Below are positions 6,889 through 14,986 of a stretch of DNA of 18,781 bases, piece by piece; the stretch's first letter is position 1; every line of letters begins with the position of its first letter. The stretch is from the NCBI GenBank assembly GCA_017995495.1, contig JAGOIS010000012.1:1-18781 (forward strand), in the 5' to 3' direction. This stretch comes from Candidatus Cloacimonadota bacterium. GTDB taxonomy: Bacteria; Cloacimonadota; Cloacimonadia; Cloacimonadales; Cloacimonadaceae. A program made the position numbers and the translations under genes. The notes beneath the pieces are model-generated. The model saw only the letters and a list, made by a program, of their open reading frames with translations, had not been told where the DNA came from and searched no databases.

Positions 6889-8220
6889 ATGGACCAGGAC
6901 ATTTGGCAGAACATTTTGGATAAGCTTGAGGACAACATCAATCAACAGAGTTTCCGGACTTGGTTTTCGGATACCAAATTGGTGGACATTCTGGACGACA
7001 CTCTGGTGGTGAGGGTACCAACCCAATTCGCGGCTAATTATTTGAATCAGAACTACACCGACACCCTGGGGGAGATTTCCTACGCGCTTTACAAGCAACG
7101 TTACAAGGTTAAATTCACTTCCCCGCCTCATTACATCGCGGAGGGTAGGTCTGCCCCCGCGGAGTATTCAGGCAACCGGGTGATCCTGAACACCAAACTC
7201 AATGACAGGTTCAACTTTGACCAGTTTGTGGTGGGTCGCAACAACAACTTTGCCTACTCCGCGGCCAAGGCGGTCGCAGAAGCGCCAGGCTACACCTACA
7301 ATCCGCTCTTTATCTACGGCGAAAGCGGCATGGGCAAAACCCACCTTATGCAGGCGGTGGGAAATTTTGTGGTCCAGGAAGGCCGTAACTGCTCCATTTT
7401 TTACACCACCAGCGAAGAATTCACCAACGAGATGATAGATTCCATCCGGTCCAACAAGATGTCAGAGTTTCGCTCCAAATACCGCAAAGTGGATCTGCTG
7501 CTGGTGGACGACATCCACTTTCTCTCCCGCAAGGAAGGCACCCAGGAAGAGTTTTTCCATACCTTCAACGCCCTCTTCGACAGCCGCAAACAGATCGTGC
7601 TGACATCAGACCGCCCGCCCAAGGACATCCCGGACCTGGAAAAACGCCTGGTCACGCGCTTTGAGAGCGGATTGCTTTGCGACCTCAAGAATCCTGATTT
7701 TGAGACCCGCGTGGCCATCCTGCACAAAAAGGCGGAGCCGGAAAACATTGAGCTAACGGACGAGGTCTTTTCCTTCATCGCCGAGTCCATATCCTCCAGT
7801 GTGCGCGCTCTGGAAGGATCGCTGATCCGCATTCTGGCCTACGCCTCCTACAACAAACTCAATCCAGCTGAACTTGATACTGAAACGGTGCGCAACATCC
7901 TCAGCGACATGATCTCCGAGCACCGCAGGGAAATCTCTTTGGATACCATCACCCAACAGGTCTGCCTGACCTATGGCATCACCATACCCCAGATCGTGGA
8001 TAAAACGCGGCGTCAGCAGATCTCCTATCCCCGCCAGATCGCCATGTATCTGGCCAACCTGCTCATTCCCCAGCTTTCCCTGAAAGAGATCGCAGATTAT
8101 TTCAAACGCAAGGACCACACCACCGTTCTGCACGCCAAGAAAATGATCGACAACCGCTTTCGGGAGGACATCACTTTCCGCTCTCATATAGAACAGCTGA
8201 TCAAGAACATCAAGGCTTGA
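6889..8220 (+). CDS. dnaA: Chromosomal replication initiator DnaA
   Basis: AAA+ ATPase that binds DnaA boxes and melts oriC, 443 residues, the usual length. AGGA (6877-6880) favours the ATG at 6889; ATG 6886 is adjacent. An open frame back to 6673 has no support and encodes residues unlike DnaA. Domain I is at about 1-65 (IWQNILDKLEDNINQQSFRTWF). The AAA+ domain has Walker A GESGMGKTH (K150) and Walker B LLVDDIHFL (D207, D208), followed by TSDRPPKDIPDLEKRLVTRFESGL with the sensor and arginine-finger regions. Domain IV, about 345-443, ends with the DNA-binding helix-turn-helix and the signature ADYFKRKDHTTVLHA. The linker (domain II) is short. The gene is flanked by DnaA boxes on both sides, and dnaN does not follow it here. 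Confidence 0.98.
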   Translation: MDQDIWQNILDKLEDNINQQSFRTWFSDTKLVDILDDTLVVRVPTQFAANYLNQNYTDTLGEISYALYKQRYKVKFTSPPHYIAEGRSAPAEYSGNRVILNTKLNDRFNFDQFVVGRNNNFAYSAAKAVAEAPGYTYNPLFIYGESGMGKTHLMQAVGNFVVQEGRNCSIFYTTSEEFTNEMIDSIRSNKMSEFRSKYRKVDLLLVDDIHFLSRKEGTQEEFFHTFNALFDSRKQIVLTSDRPPKDIPDLEKRLVTRFESGLLCDLKNPDFETRVAILHKKAEPENIELTDEVFSFIAESISSSVRALEGSLIRILAYASYNKLNPAELDTETVRNILSDMISEHRREISLDTITQQVCLTYGITIPQIVDKTRRQQISYPRQIAMYLANLLIPQLSLKEIADYFKRKDHTTVLHAKKMIDNRFREDITFRSHIEQLIKNIKA

Positions 8221-8476
8221 TTTTCATCAATGTGGATAAGTGGATTGTTTGTGTGGATAACTGTGGATAAGCCGGTTTTTATTTGTCCTGTTTCGTTTGT
8301 TGTGGATAAGCACGGTTCCCCTCATGGCTTGAACACAAGTTATCCACATTTAATCCAGGCGCGCCAAGGCTTTTGGGACAGAAGTTTAAAAAAAAGGTTG
8401 ACCGATAATCCACTTATCCACAGTGCCTACTAATACTACTAATTTGAAAAAGAACTTTTAAACAGGTATATAATAT
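8221..8476. other. oriC: oriC, chromosomal replication origin
   Basis: The 256 bases after dnaA contain six perfect DnaA boxes. Four are TGTGGATAA (8231-8239, 8252-8260, 8262-8270, 8301-8309) and two are TTATCCACA (8340-8348, 8414-8422). Steps between the first three are 21 and 10 bases, close to whole helical turns; the next two are 39 and 39. An A-tract (8388-8395) and an AT-rich end (about 8428-8478) fit an unwinding region. Box density, position beside dnaA and the trio tract make the origin call strong. Confidence 0.93.
8427..8444 (+). promoter_or_regulatory. DnaA-trio-like tract of the origin unwinding element
   Basis: Directly after the box at 8414-8422 and a 4-base GC-rich spacer (GTGC) come the triplets CTA CTA ATA CTA CTA ATT. 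On the other strand this is 3'-GAT GAT TAT GAT GAT TAA-5', matching the DnaA-trio pattern (3'-[G/A]A[T/A]-5') described for bacterial basal unwinding systems, where DnaA assembles on single strand next to a box. Four of the six triplets match fully. Confidence 0.7.
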
Positions 8477-9703
8477 ATGAAATCAAAGCTCATACTAATG
8501 CCATTGCTGCTGGCCATGCTGGTGTTGATTCTGGCTGGATGCATCAAGAACAACAATCCCACAGGGAACAATTGGTCCAACGTGTCTCCGCTTTCCACAA
8601 CGGACACGCTGGACATGATTGCCGGGTACAGTTTTGCCGGAAGCGGCAAAGTTACCGGAACAGAATCCACCCTGCTGTGCGGAGATTACAATGGAATCGA
8701 GTCGGTGGCCTTCATGCGCTTCACGGGACTGCCTGCGGAGGGAGCTTTCCACATCCCTTCCAGTTATCAAGATTCCACCTATCTGGCCCTGACTCTCACG
8801 CGACGGTCCCAAGCCTCGCGCAATCCAGTTGAACTGTCTGTTTACAAACTCAACCAAAGTTGGGCGGCAGACAGCACCGGTCTGATCCAAGACGCAAACC
8901 TGACCCTGATCTCCCAATCCGCCTTCACCATTCCGGATACAGTGCTCACCACGGGTACTGAGATCAAGATCCCCATTCCCATTGACAAGATCGAGAACTG
9001 GCGTTCCGGGGCAGATTCACTGGGTCTGACTCTGGCGATCAAGACAGGCGGAACTTCCTGGGTGGAAGCCATGTCACTGGAAACAGGAAGGGGGCCGCAA
9101 CTGCGTTTCCTCTACCGCAATGAAGATGACCAAACCACAGATGACATCGAGTACGAACAGCGTCCCACCCGGGACAGCTACAGAGTTGATTCCGAGGAAG
9201 CACCCCTGCTTACAGACAGCTGGATCCTGAACAATATAACCCCATCCAGGATCTATTTGCATTTTGTCATCGACAATTCCTGGATTAAAGACATGCATGG
9301 CAACGTGATGGGGGATCTGCAACGCAAGCGGACCACCATCAATCAGGCCAGGCTGATCCTGTATGTGAAAAACAACCCCTATTACGGCACCAACACAGCC
9401 TGCAAGCTGCGCGCTGATCGACTTAACGATTCTCTGGATGTTTCCCTGCCAATGAAAATTGAAGACAGCCGCCTGGCCACCGGAATAGCGACAGAACCTT
9501 TGGTGCGCGGAGACAGCCTGGTGGTTGATATCACCCCCATAATCCAAGCCTACACCTCTGGCGACAAAGTGCCCTATGGGATCGTGATAAGATCACTGCA
9601 GGAAATGCTGAATTACGGCAGGATCGAGTTTTGGCACTTCACCAGCGCGCCCGCGGACAAGAAGCCAAAGCTCCGTCTAACCTACACTCCCCCCTTTCTT
9701 TAA
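8477..9703 (+). CDS. Uncharacterised lipoprotein, DNRLRE-like beta-sandwich
   Basis: 408 residues. The signal MKSKLILMPLLLAM ends in the lipobox LAGC (C22), followed by IKNNN, so it is a cell-envelope lipoprotein. The mature part alternates strands and polar loops. The C-terminal half (ARLILYV, LVVDITPIIQAYTSG, YGIVIRS, IEFWHFTS, PKLRLTYTP) resembles the DNRLRE/disaggregatase-type domain common on surface proteins; an N-terminal copy may exist (FMRFTGLP, YLALTLT, LGLTLAIKTGG). No catalytic motif seen. The ATG has only a weak AGGT ten bases upstream, and it directly abuts oriC. It is the first gene of the long plus-strand run and lies 3 bases before the next gene, suggesting co-transcription. 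Domain naming is tentative. Confidence 0.85.
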   Translation: MKSKLILMPLLLAMLVLILAGCIKNNNPTGNNWSNVSPLSTTDTLDMIAGYSFAGSGKVTGTESTLLCGDYNGIESVAFMRFTGLPAEGAFHIPSSYQDSTYLALTLTRRSQASRNPVELSVYKLNQSWAADSTGLIQDANLTLISQSAFTIPDTVLTTGTEIKIPIPIDKIENWRSGADSLGLTLAIKTGGTSWVEAMSLETGRGPQLRFLYRNEDDQTTDDIEYEQRPTRDSYRVDSEEAPLLTDSWILNNITPSRIYLHFVIDNSWIKDMHGNVMGDLQRKRTTINQARLILYVKNNPYYGTNTACKLRADRLNDSLDVSLPMKIEDSRLATGIATEPLVRGDSLVVDITPIIQAYTSGDKVPYGIVIRSLQEMLNYGRIEFWHFTSAPADKKPKLRLTYTPPFL

Positions 9704-9706
9704 TAC

Positions 9707-10522
9707 ATGAGTCGAACCTCCCTCATCGTCTTGTTATTGTTCATTTTGGCTGCTGGTTGTGTCAGAGGGCCAAAAGAAGATGAACAACAGACGCCTCTGG
9801 CAGAGGTGAATGGAGACGTATTGACGCAGGAGAGTTTTCGCTCCACTTTCACGGACGAGCAATGGAACAACCTCAGCGCTGAACAGAAAAAGCAGGAGAT
9901 AGAAAACTGGGTTAACCTCACCCTGCTGGCCCAGGAAGCGGAAAAGCAGAACCTGCAGGAAGAGCAAGCGGTCAAACAGCGGCTGGACTATGCCCAGAAA
10001 AAGGTGAAAGCCAACGCTCTGATATCCAAACGCCTGGCCAGCATAGCCATTGGTGAGGAAGAGCTGTTCAACTACTATCGAATTCACCAGAGCGAGTTTC
10101 AGGGCAGATTGATGGAATACGATATCCAGCGAATTCTTTGCCCGGACGCGGCATCTGCCAACGCACTCCTAAAAAGGATCAGGGAAGAAGGTTACGACTT
10201 CAATCTGGCCGTTGCTGAGTACTCTCAGGAACCTCTTAAACAGCACCAGGGCAGGATGGGATTCGTTACCGCTGCCGGTGAAGACTCGTTGTACTGGCGA
10301 GCCGCCCATGAACTGCCAGACAACACCCCAGGCGTGGTGACGGTTGATGGCAAAACCTATGTCCTGAGATATGTACAACAACGTGAAGGTACTCAGGATG
10401 CCAATTTTGCGGAATACCGCAAAGAGATCCGAGCCATCCTCCTCAGGGAAAGAAAACAACAGGTCTACGAAGAGATCATCCGGGAATTGAAAATGAAAAC
10501 CCCGGGTATATATTACTATTGA
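9707..10522 (+). CDS. Parvulin-type peptidyl-prolyl isomerase lipoprotein
   Basis: 271 residues. The lipobox LAAGC places the lipidated cysteine at C18, so it is a membrane-anchored periplasmic protein. Residues about 30-110 are a SurA_N/PrsA-like helical segment beginning LAEVNGDVLTQESF. Residues about 135-235 form a divergent parvulin domain (DIQRILCPDAASANALLKRI, FNLAVAEYS, GRMGFV, GVVTVDGKTYVLRYV). Several core parvulin residues look altered, so isomerase activity is uncertain and a chaperone role possible. It starts 3 bases after the previous stop with no ribosome-binding site of its own, implying translational coupling. It precedes a SurA-like gene, so the two probably act together on outer-membrane or secreted clients. 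Confidence 0.88.
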   Translation: MSRTSLIVLLLFILAAGCVRGPKEDEQQTPLAEVNGDVLTQESFRSTFTDEQWNNLSAEQKKQEIENWVNLTLLAQEAEKQNLQEEQAVKQRLDYAQKKVKANALISKRLASIAIGEEELFNYYRIHQSEFQGRLMEYDIQRILCPDAASANALLKRIREEGYDFNLAVAEYSQEPLKQHQGRMGFVTAAGEDSLYWRAAHELPDNTPGVVTVDGKTYVLRYVQQREGTQDANFAEYRKEIRAILLRERKQQVYEEIIRELKMKTPGIYYY

Positions 10523-10541
10523 CAGCGCTGGATTGCGCTGT
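10522..10541. repeat. Hairpin between the two foldase genes
   Basis: ACAGCGC (10522-10528) and GCGCTGT (10535-10541) form a perfect 7-base stem with a 6-base loop, starting at the last base of the preceding stop codon. No T run follows. It could stabilise or process the transcript between the cistrons. Confidence 0.5.
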
Positions 10542-10565
10542 ATCCTATACAACACAAGGATAATC

Positions 10566-11825
10566 ATGAAGAAAACACTGATCACACTGCTGGCCGCTCT
10601 GATGCTGATGGGGCTGTCGGCGGAGTTGGTTGACCGCATAGTTGCCAAAGTCGGGTCCGACATTGTTCTGATGAGCGACGTATATAAACTGATGTATCAG
10701 ATGCAGGCGTCCGGATATCCATCAGACGCGATAAATGAGACAGCCGCCTTGAAACAGATAATTGAGCAGAAAGTGATCTTCCAAAAAGCCAAGGACATGG
10801 ATATCAAGATCGATGACAAAAAGGTGGAGCAATACGCTCAAAGAGAAATTGCCAAAACCAAAGCCAAATATCCTTCCGAGCAGGCTTTTGCTGCTGATCT
10901 GGCCCGAGAAAACCTCACAGAATCGGAACTCCTGGACCTATACACAGACCAGATCAAGGAAAGCTACATGACTCAACAACTGGTGGATCTCTACGTAAAA
11001 TCCAAGATCAGCATCACCGAAGAGGAAATGCGCGCCTTTTATCAAACCAGCAAGGACAGCCTGGCGGTTAAACCCGTCACCTGGAAAACTGGTTACATCA
11101 TCCACGAGATCAAGCCCAGCCAGGCTTCTCAGGATACAAAACTGGCTGAAATGCGGGAGATCCAGAACCGCCTTATCCAGGGCGCCGATTTTGCCACTTT
11201 GGCCAAAGAGGTTAGCGATTGCCCCAGCAAAGAACAGGGTGGAGACCTTGGTTTCTTTAGCCGGGGTATGATGGTGAAACCCTTTGAGGATGCCGCTTTC
11301 AGCCTAAACGTTGGGGAGTTGTCCGATATCGTTGCCACGGAATTTGGCTATCACCTCATCAAAGTGGAGGAAAAACGAGCCAACGAGGTCCGTGCCCGCC
11401 ATATCCTCAAAATTCTCGGCCCCACGGAGCAGGACACTCTGGCAGCGCGCCAACTCATGGAAAACATCCGCGAAAGATTCAATGCGGGTGCCGATACTTT
11501 CGAGAATCTGGCCGCTCTCTATTCCGATGACAAAGAGACTGCCCAAAAAGGTGGCATCCTGGGCGAGCTATCCTTGGAAGAATTCCCAGAACTCTATGCC
11601 CCGCAGATACTTGAAACCCCGGTTGGGCAGATGACGCCAGTATTGGAGAACGAAGGTATGCTGATGCTGTTCGCCCGGCTGGAAGAATACCCATCCCGCA
11701 TCTTCAGCTATGAAGAGGTTAAACCCACCCTGGAAGACTATCTCTATCAACAAAAATTCAACGCCGCTTACGACGAATGGATTAATGAACTGACCAGTGA
11801 ATCCTTCGTGCGGATAATCGAATGA
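10566..11825 (+). CDS. surA: SurA-like periplasmic chaperone and peptidyl-prolyl isomerase
   Basis: 419 residues from the ATG at 10566 (AAGGA at 10556-10560), close to E. coli SurA (428). A cleavable signal ends at LMLMGLSA. The N-terminal chaperone domain starts ELVDRIVAKVGSDIVLMSDV, the typical SurA opening. Parvulin domain 1, about 172-268, is well conserved (GADFATLAKEVSDCPSKEQGGDLGFF, FGYHLIKVEE). Domain 2, about 275-375, follows (VRARHILKI, FENLAALYSDD, GGILGELSLEEF). A C-terminal helix closes the chaperone core. It helps unfolded outer-membrane proteins across the periplasm, which implies an outer membrane. Its stop overlaps the next start by four bases (ATGA). Confidence 0.92.
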   Translation: MKKTLITLLAALMLMGLSAELVDRIVAKVGSDIVLMSDVYKLMYQMQASGYPSDAINETAALKQIIEQKVIFQKAKDMDIKIDDKKVEQYAQREIAKTKAKYPSEQAFAADLARENLTESELLDLYTDQIKESYMTQQLVDLYVKSKISITEEEMRAFYQTSKDSLAVKPVTWKTGYIIHEIKPSQASQDTKLAEMREIQNRLIQGADFATLAKEVSDCPSKEQGGDLGFFSRGMMVKPFEDAAFSLNVGELSDIVATEFGYHLIKVEEKRANEVRARHILKILGPTEQDTLAARQLMENIRERFNAGADTFENLAALYSDDKETAQKGGILGELSLEEFPELYAPQILETPVGQMTPVLENEGMLMLFARLEEYPSRIFSYEEVKPTLEDYLYQQKFNAAYDEWINELTSESFVRIIE

Positions 11826-12313
11826 TGAACTCCAGCCGCCTGAACCTGTTCACCTTTCTCTCCTCGCTTCTTGGAGTGGGATTCATCCCTTTCGCTCCCG
11901 GCACCTTTGGCAGTTTGTTTGCCGCGGGAGTCTATTTGCTGATGCCGAAAAGCCTGTTCACCGGACAAGGCTGGTACTGGCTGGGGGGAGGATTGCTGCT
12001 GTCATCAGGCCTGGCCGTGTGGCTGAGTGGAAAAGCGGAAAAAACCTTGGGGCACGACTCCCCGGCAATTGTCATTGATGAATTTTGCGGCTATTTTGTT
12101 GCCGTGCTTCTCTTGCCGAAATCACTGCTCCTGGCTGTATACGCCATCGTGTTGTTCAGGGTTTTTGACATTGCCAAACCTTTTCCAATTAATCTATCCC
12201 AGCGTCTGCCCCGAGGCTGGGGGATCGTCACCGACGATCTAATTGCCGGTGTTTATGCCAATTTGACAATCCAACTGATCAGATCAATCACGCCAAAGTT
12301 TTTTGGCCTATAG
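11822..12313 (+). CDS. pgpA: Phosphatidylglycerophosphatase A
   Basis: 163-residue inner-membrane protein that removes phosphate from phosphatidylglycerophosphate to make phosphatidylglycerol. PgpA features are in order: GVGFIPFAPGTFGS (about 18-31), the catalytic-type pair D86-E87 in VIDEFCG, RVFDIAKPFPI (113-123), and GWGIVTDDLIAGVYAN (132-147), with about four hydrophobic segments between. Length is typical. The start overlaps the surA stop by four bases; a second ATG three bases on is equally possible. The yajC ribosome-binding site overlaps its TAG stop. Confidence 0.95.
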   Translation: MMNSSRLNLFTFLSSLLGVGFIPFAPGTFGSLFAAGVYLLMPKSLFTGQGWYWLGGGLLLSSGLAVWLSGKAEKTLGHDSPAIVIDEFCGYFVAVLLLPKSLLLAVYAIVLFRVFDIAKPFPINLSQRLPRGWGIVTDDLIAGVYANLTIQLIRSITPKFFGL

Positions 12314-12323
12314 GAGAAAACAT

Positions 12324-12677
12324 ATGCTCTATACACTACTCATGACAGGCGCCGGCGGAACCACAGCTTCCGGACAGCAAACCAGCAATCCCCTGATGAC
12401 CTTTTTGCCCATCATCATCATGTTCGCCCTGCTCTATTTCCTGATGATCATGCCGCAACAAAAGAAGCAGAAAGAACTGCAAAAAATGCTCGACAGCCTT
12501 CAGGTGAACGACAAAGTGGTGACAACATCCGGGATCTACGGTCGCATCGTGACCATCAAACCGGATAAAAACACAGTCATCATTGAGATCGACGAAACCA
12601 ACCATGTGCGCGTTGAGTTTCAGCGCGGCGCGGTAGCCACCATTATCACCGGAGAAAACAGCCCAGTTCAGTCCTGA
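12324..12677 (+). CDS. yajC: Preprotein translocase subunit YajC
   Basis: 117 residues from the ATG at 12324, chosen for the AGGAG at 12312-12316 (an upstream in-frame ATG at 12303 lies inside pgpA and is rejected). One membrane helix (about 25-43, FLPIIIMFALLYFLMIMP) is followed by PQQKKQKELQKMLDSLQVNDKV, the standard YajC signature, and a small beta domain with TTSGIYGRIVTI. It associates with SecDF in the Sec export machinery. Here it is not beside secD/secF but between pgpA and def. Its stop TGA shares one base with the def start. Confidence 0.95.
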   Translation: MLYTLLMTGAGGTTASGQQTSNPLMTFLPIIIMFALLYFLMIMPQQKKQKELQKMLDSLQVNDKVVTTSGIYGRIVTIKPDKNTVIIEIDETNHVRVEFQRGAVATIITGENSPVQS

Positions 12678-13231
12678 TGCCACGCCGACCCAAACTTCTG
12701 GATATTCACATTTATGGCGATGAGGTCCTGCGTCTGAAAGCGGCCGAGGTTAAGCAAATCGACGACGAGCTGCACCAGTTCGCGGAAGACCTCACCCACA
12801 CCATGTACAAGCGGGACGGGGTGGGAATTGCCGCCCCTCAGACCGGGATCAGCAAGAGGATCATAGTTGTCGATCCCCATTGGAGCCAGGACGGTAAAAG
12901 CCGCGAACCGCTGGTGATGATCAATCCTATGATCGAATCCAGCGATGGCGAGACCGAAACAGAGGAAGGCTGCATCAGCGTTCCCGGAATTTACGCGCGG
13001 GTGGTGCGTCCATCCGAGATCAGCGTTTCCTTCACCGAACTGAGTGGAGAAAGAAGGCTGATGAAGCTTTCCGGCTATCCGGCCGTGGTGGTGCAGCATG
13101 AATACGACCATCTGGAAGGGATCCTTTTCGTGGATCATCTGAGCACCATTGCCAGCCTTAAAATAAGGCGCAGGCTGAAGGACCTGGAACGAACCGCCGT
13201 GAATGGAGTCAACCTTCGGGGCACGGATTAA
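12677..13231 (+). CDS. def: Peptide deformylase
   Basis: 184 residues. Iron-type metallohydrolase that removes the formyl group from nascent N-termini. All three motifs are present: GVGIAAPQ (48-55), EGCISVP (97-103, metal ligand C99) and HEYDH (141-145, ligands H141 and H145, catalytic E142). The I in EGCISVP replaces the usual L, a mild change. The start overlaps the yajC stop by one base (TGATG). It is paired with fmt 17 bases downstream, the classic def-fmt arrangement. Confidence 0.97.
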   Translation: MPRRPKLLDIHIYGDEVLRLKAAEVKQIDDELHQFAEDLTHTMYKRDGVGIAAPQTGISKRIIVVDPHWSQDGKSREPLVMINPMIESSDGETETEEGCISVPGIYARVVRPSEISVSFTELSGERRLMKLSGYPAVVVQHEYDHLEGILFVDHLSTIASLKIRRRLKDLERTAVNGVNLRGTD

Positions 13232-13248
13232 ACCGGATTCCTGCAGTG

Positions 13249-14223
13249 ATGAGGATCATTTTTGCCGGCAGCTCTGCCTTTGGCCTTCCCGCTCTGAAAA
13301 TGCTGTTGGAACAAGATTTTCCCCTGCTGGTGATCAGTCAGCCGGACAAAGCAGCTGGTCGTAATCTGCGCCCACAACCTTGTCCAGTGGCTGAATTTGC
13401 CCGCAGGCATAATCTGGAGCTGCTCCAACCTGAAGACATCAACTCTGGTGACAGCCTGACCCAAATCAGGAAGTTCAAGCCTGATCTGCTTGTCACTGCT
13501 TCTTATGGTGGCCTGATCAAGCGCGAATTGAGAAAGTTGCCCCGCTTGGGAGCCATCAACCTGCATCCTTCGCTGCTGCCCCGCTACCGCGGCGCCACGC
13601 CCATCCAGAGCGCTTTGCTTCAGGGCGACACCTTCACCGGGGTCAGCATTTTCCGCCTCAACGCCCGCCTTGACGCGGGGCCGATCCTTATGCAGCAAAA
13701 ACAGCTCATTATGGAAACAGACGATTTTGGCAGCCTGCACAACAGGCTGGCCGATCGCTCAGCCCTAATGCTGCGGAACCTCATTCCCCAGCTGGAAAAC
13801 GGGTCCTGTGTAGCCGTTGCCCAAGATGACTCCGCGGCCAGCTACACCCGCAAACTTGAAAAAGAGGACCTCGATCTGGACTGGAACCAGCCCGCGAATC
13901 AGATCCTCAACCGCATAAGGGCTTTTTCGCCTCAGCCCGGGGCCCAGGCTTGGCTGAGGGGGAAACCGCTCAAGATTTTGGCAGCAGAAGTGATATCTGA
14001 ACCATCCGGCGGACATTCAGGCAGTGTGGCAGCGATCGTCAAGAATAGCGGTATAGAGGTCAACTGCCTGGAACAGCGATTGTTGCTCACCCGGGTGCAG
14101 GCGGCCGGGAAAAAAGCCATGGCTGCCTGGGCTTGGCAGCTCGGAGCCAGACTGGTTCCCGGAGAAAGTTTTGACCTGCCTCACGATCCACCAACCTTTA
14201 ACCCCCTTCGGGAGGAAACATGA
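13249..14223 (+). CDS. fmt: Methionyl-tRNA formyltransferase
   Basis: 324 residues from the ATG at 13249; a GTG three bases earlier is possible, and no clear ribosome-binding site separates them. It formylates initiator Met-tRNA using 10-formyl-THF. The Rossmann start MRIIFAGSSAFGLPAL is present. Catalytic residues correspond to N104 and H106 (INLHPSLLPRYRGATPIQ) and D142 (LDAGPIL). The C-terminal OB-like tRNA-binding domain begins near 205 and looks somewhat shortened or divergent (PLKILAAEV, LLLTRVQAAGKKAM). Co-encoded with def, so one unit adds and removes the formyl group. Its stop overlaps the DUF116 start (ATGA). Confidence 0.96.
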   Translation: MRIIFAGSSAFGLPALKMLLEQDFPLLVISQPDKAAGRNLRPQPCPVAEFARRHNLELLQPEDINSGDSLTQIRKFKPDLLVTASYGGLIKRELRKLPRLGAINLHPSLLPRYRGATPIQSALLQGDTFTGVSIFRLNARLDAGPILMQQKQLIMETDDFGSLHNRLADRSALMLRNLIPQLENGSCVAVAQDDSAASYTRKLEKEDLDLDWNQPANQILNRIRAFSPQPGAQAWLRGKPLKILAAEVISEPSGGHSGSVAAIVKNSGIEVNCLEQRLLLTRVQAAGKKAMAAWAWQLGARLVPGESFDLPHDPPTFNPLREET

Positions 14224-14978
14224 AAGACCAGGACCAATATCTGTCCGTGGTTAAGTTCCCCGCTTTGGTCAGTCTCAGCCTGCTGATCATCAGCGCCATC
14301 TATATCGGCTTGGTTTATCTGGTACAGCAGAAACCGGCAATAGTGTCATATCCTGTTCGAGCCATGCTGATTCTTCTGCTGGTCGCGATCATCTTCATGG
14401 TTGTCACCTGGGTCATCACTCTGATGTCCACCCATATCCGCATCAGGCCGCAATGGCTGCGCAGACTCAGCATATGGATGTTGATGTACGTTTTTTACCC
14501 CCTGGCCCGCGCTCTCAGCATACTGACGTTTTCACATGGAAACACACTCACGGAATCATTCCTCAACTTCAACAATGAGATGGTGCTCACGGACCAGAAG
14601 GATGTCCGCAATTCAAACATTCTGGTGATGCTGCCGCATTGCCTGCAAAAGGACGATTGCTCCATCCGCATCACCTCGGACATAGTAAACTGTGAAGAAT
14701 GCGGAGGCTGCGACATCGCCACCATCAAGAAACTGATCACCGAGCAAAATGTCGAGGCTGCGGTCGCCACCGGCGGTTCTTTGGCCCGAAAACTGATCCG
14801 GGATAAAAAGCCCAACGTTATCGTGGCTGTGGCCTGCCATCGCGACCTGTTGGATGGCCTGCGCGATTCCTGGCAATATCCTGTTTATGCCGTTCTGAAC
14901 GAACGCCCCAAAGGCCCCTGCCACGAGACCACCGTGAGCATAGCCAGCATTGAATTTGCCATCAAGAAATTCAAGTAG
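14220..14978 (+). CDS. DUF116 membrane protein
   Basis: 252 residues, started by an ATG behind a strong GGAGG (14211-14215) and overlapping the fmt stop. Two membrane helices lie at about 13-36 and 47-68, and a third hydrophobic stretch at about 84-103. The rest is the DUF116 domain with the conserved cysteines C141 and C147 (MLPHCLQKDDC), C158, C161 and C164 (NCEECGGCDI), C206 and C234. Their spacing suggests an FeS cluster or a redox/metal site on a cytoplasmic domain. Function is unknown; I recall DUF116 genes beside def/fmt in other anaerobes, but cannot check it here. No enzyme role can be assigned. Confidence 0.85.
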   Translation: MKDQDQYLSVVKFPALVSLSLLIISAIYIGLVYLVQQKPAIVSYPVRAMLILLLVAIIFMVVTWVITLMSTHIRIRPQWLRRLSIWMLMYVFYPLARALSILTFSHGNTLTESFLNFNNEMVLTDQKDVRNSNILVMLPHCLQKDDCSIRITSDIVNCEECGGCDIATIKKLITEQNVEAAVATGGSLARKLIRDKKPNVIVAVACHRDLLDGLRDSWQYPVYAVLNERPKGPCHETTVSIASIEFAIKKFK

Positions 14979-14986
14979 GAAGATCA

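Noticed and set aside
8444..8474. TTGAAA/TATAAT as the promoter of the lipoprotein gene
   Set aside because: The spacing is 19 bases and the -10 overlaps the start codon, so transcription would begin inside the gene; more likely part of the AT-rich unwinding region.
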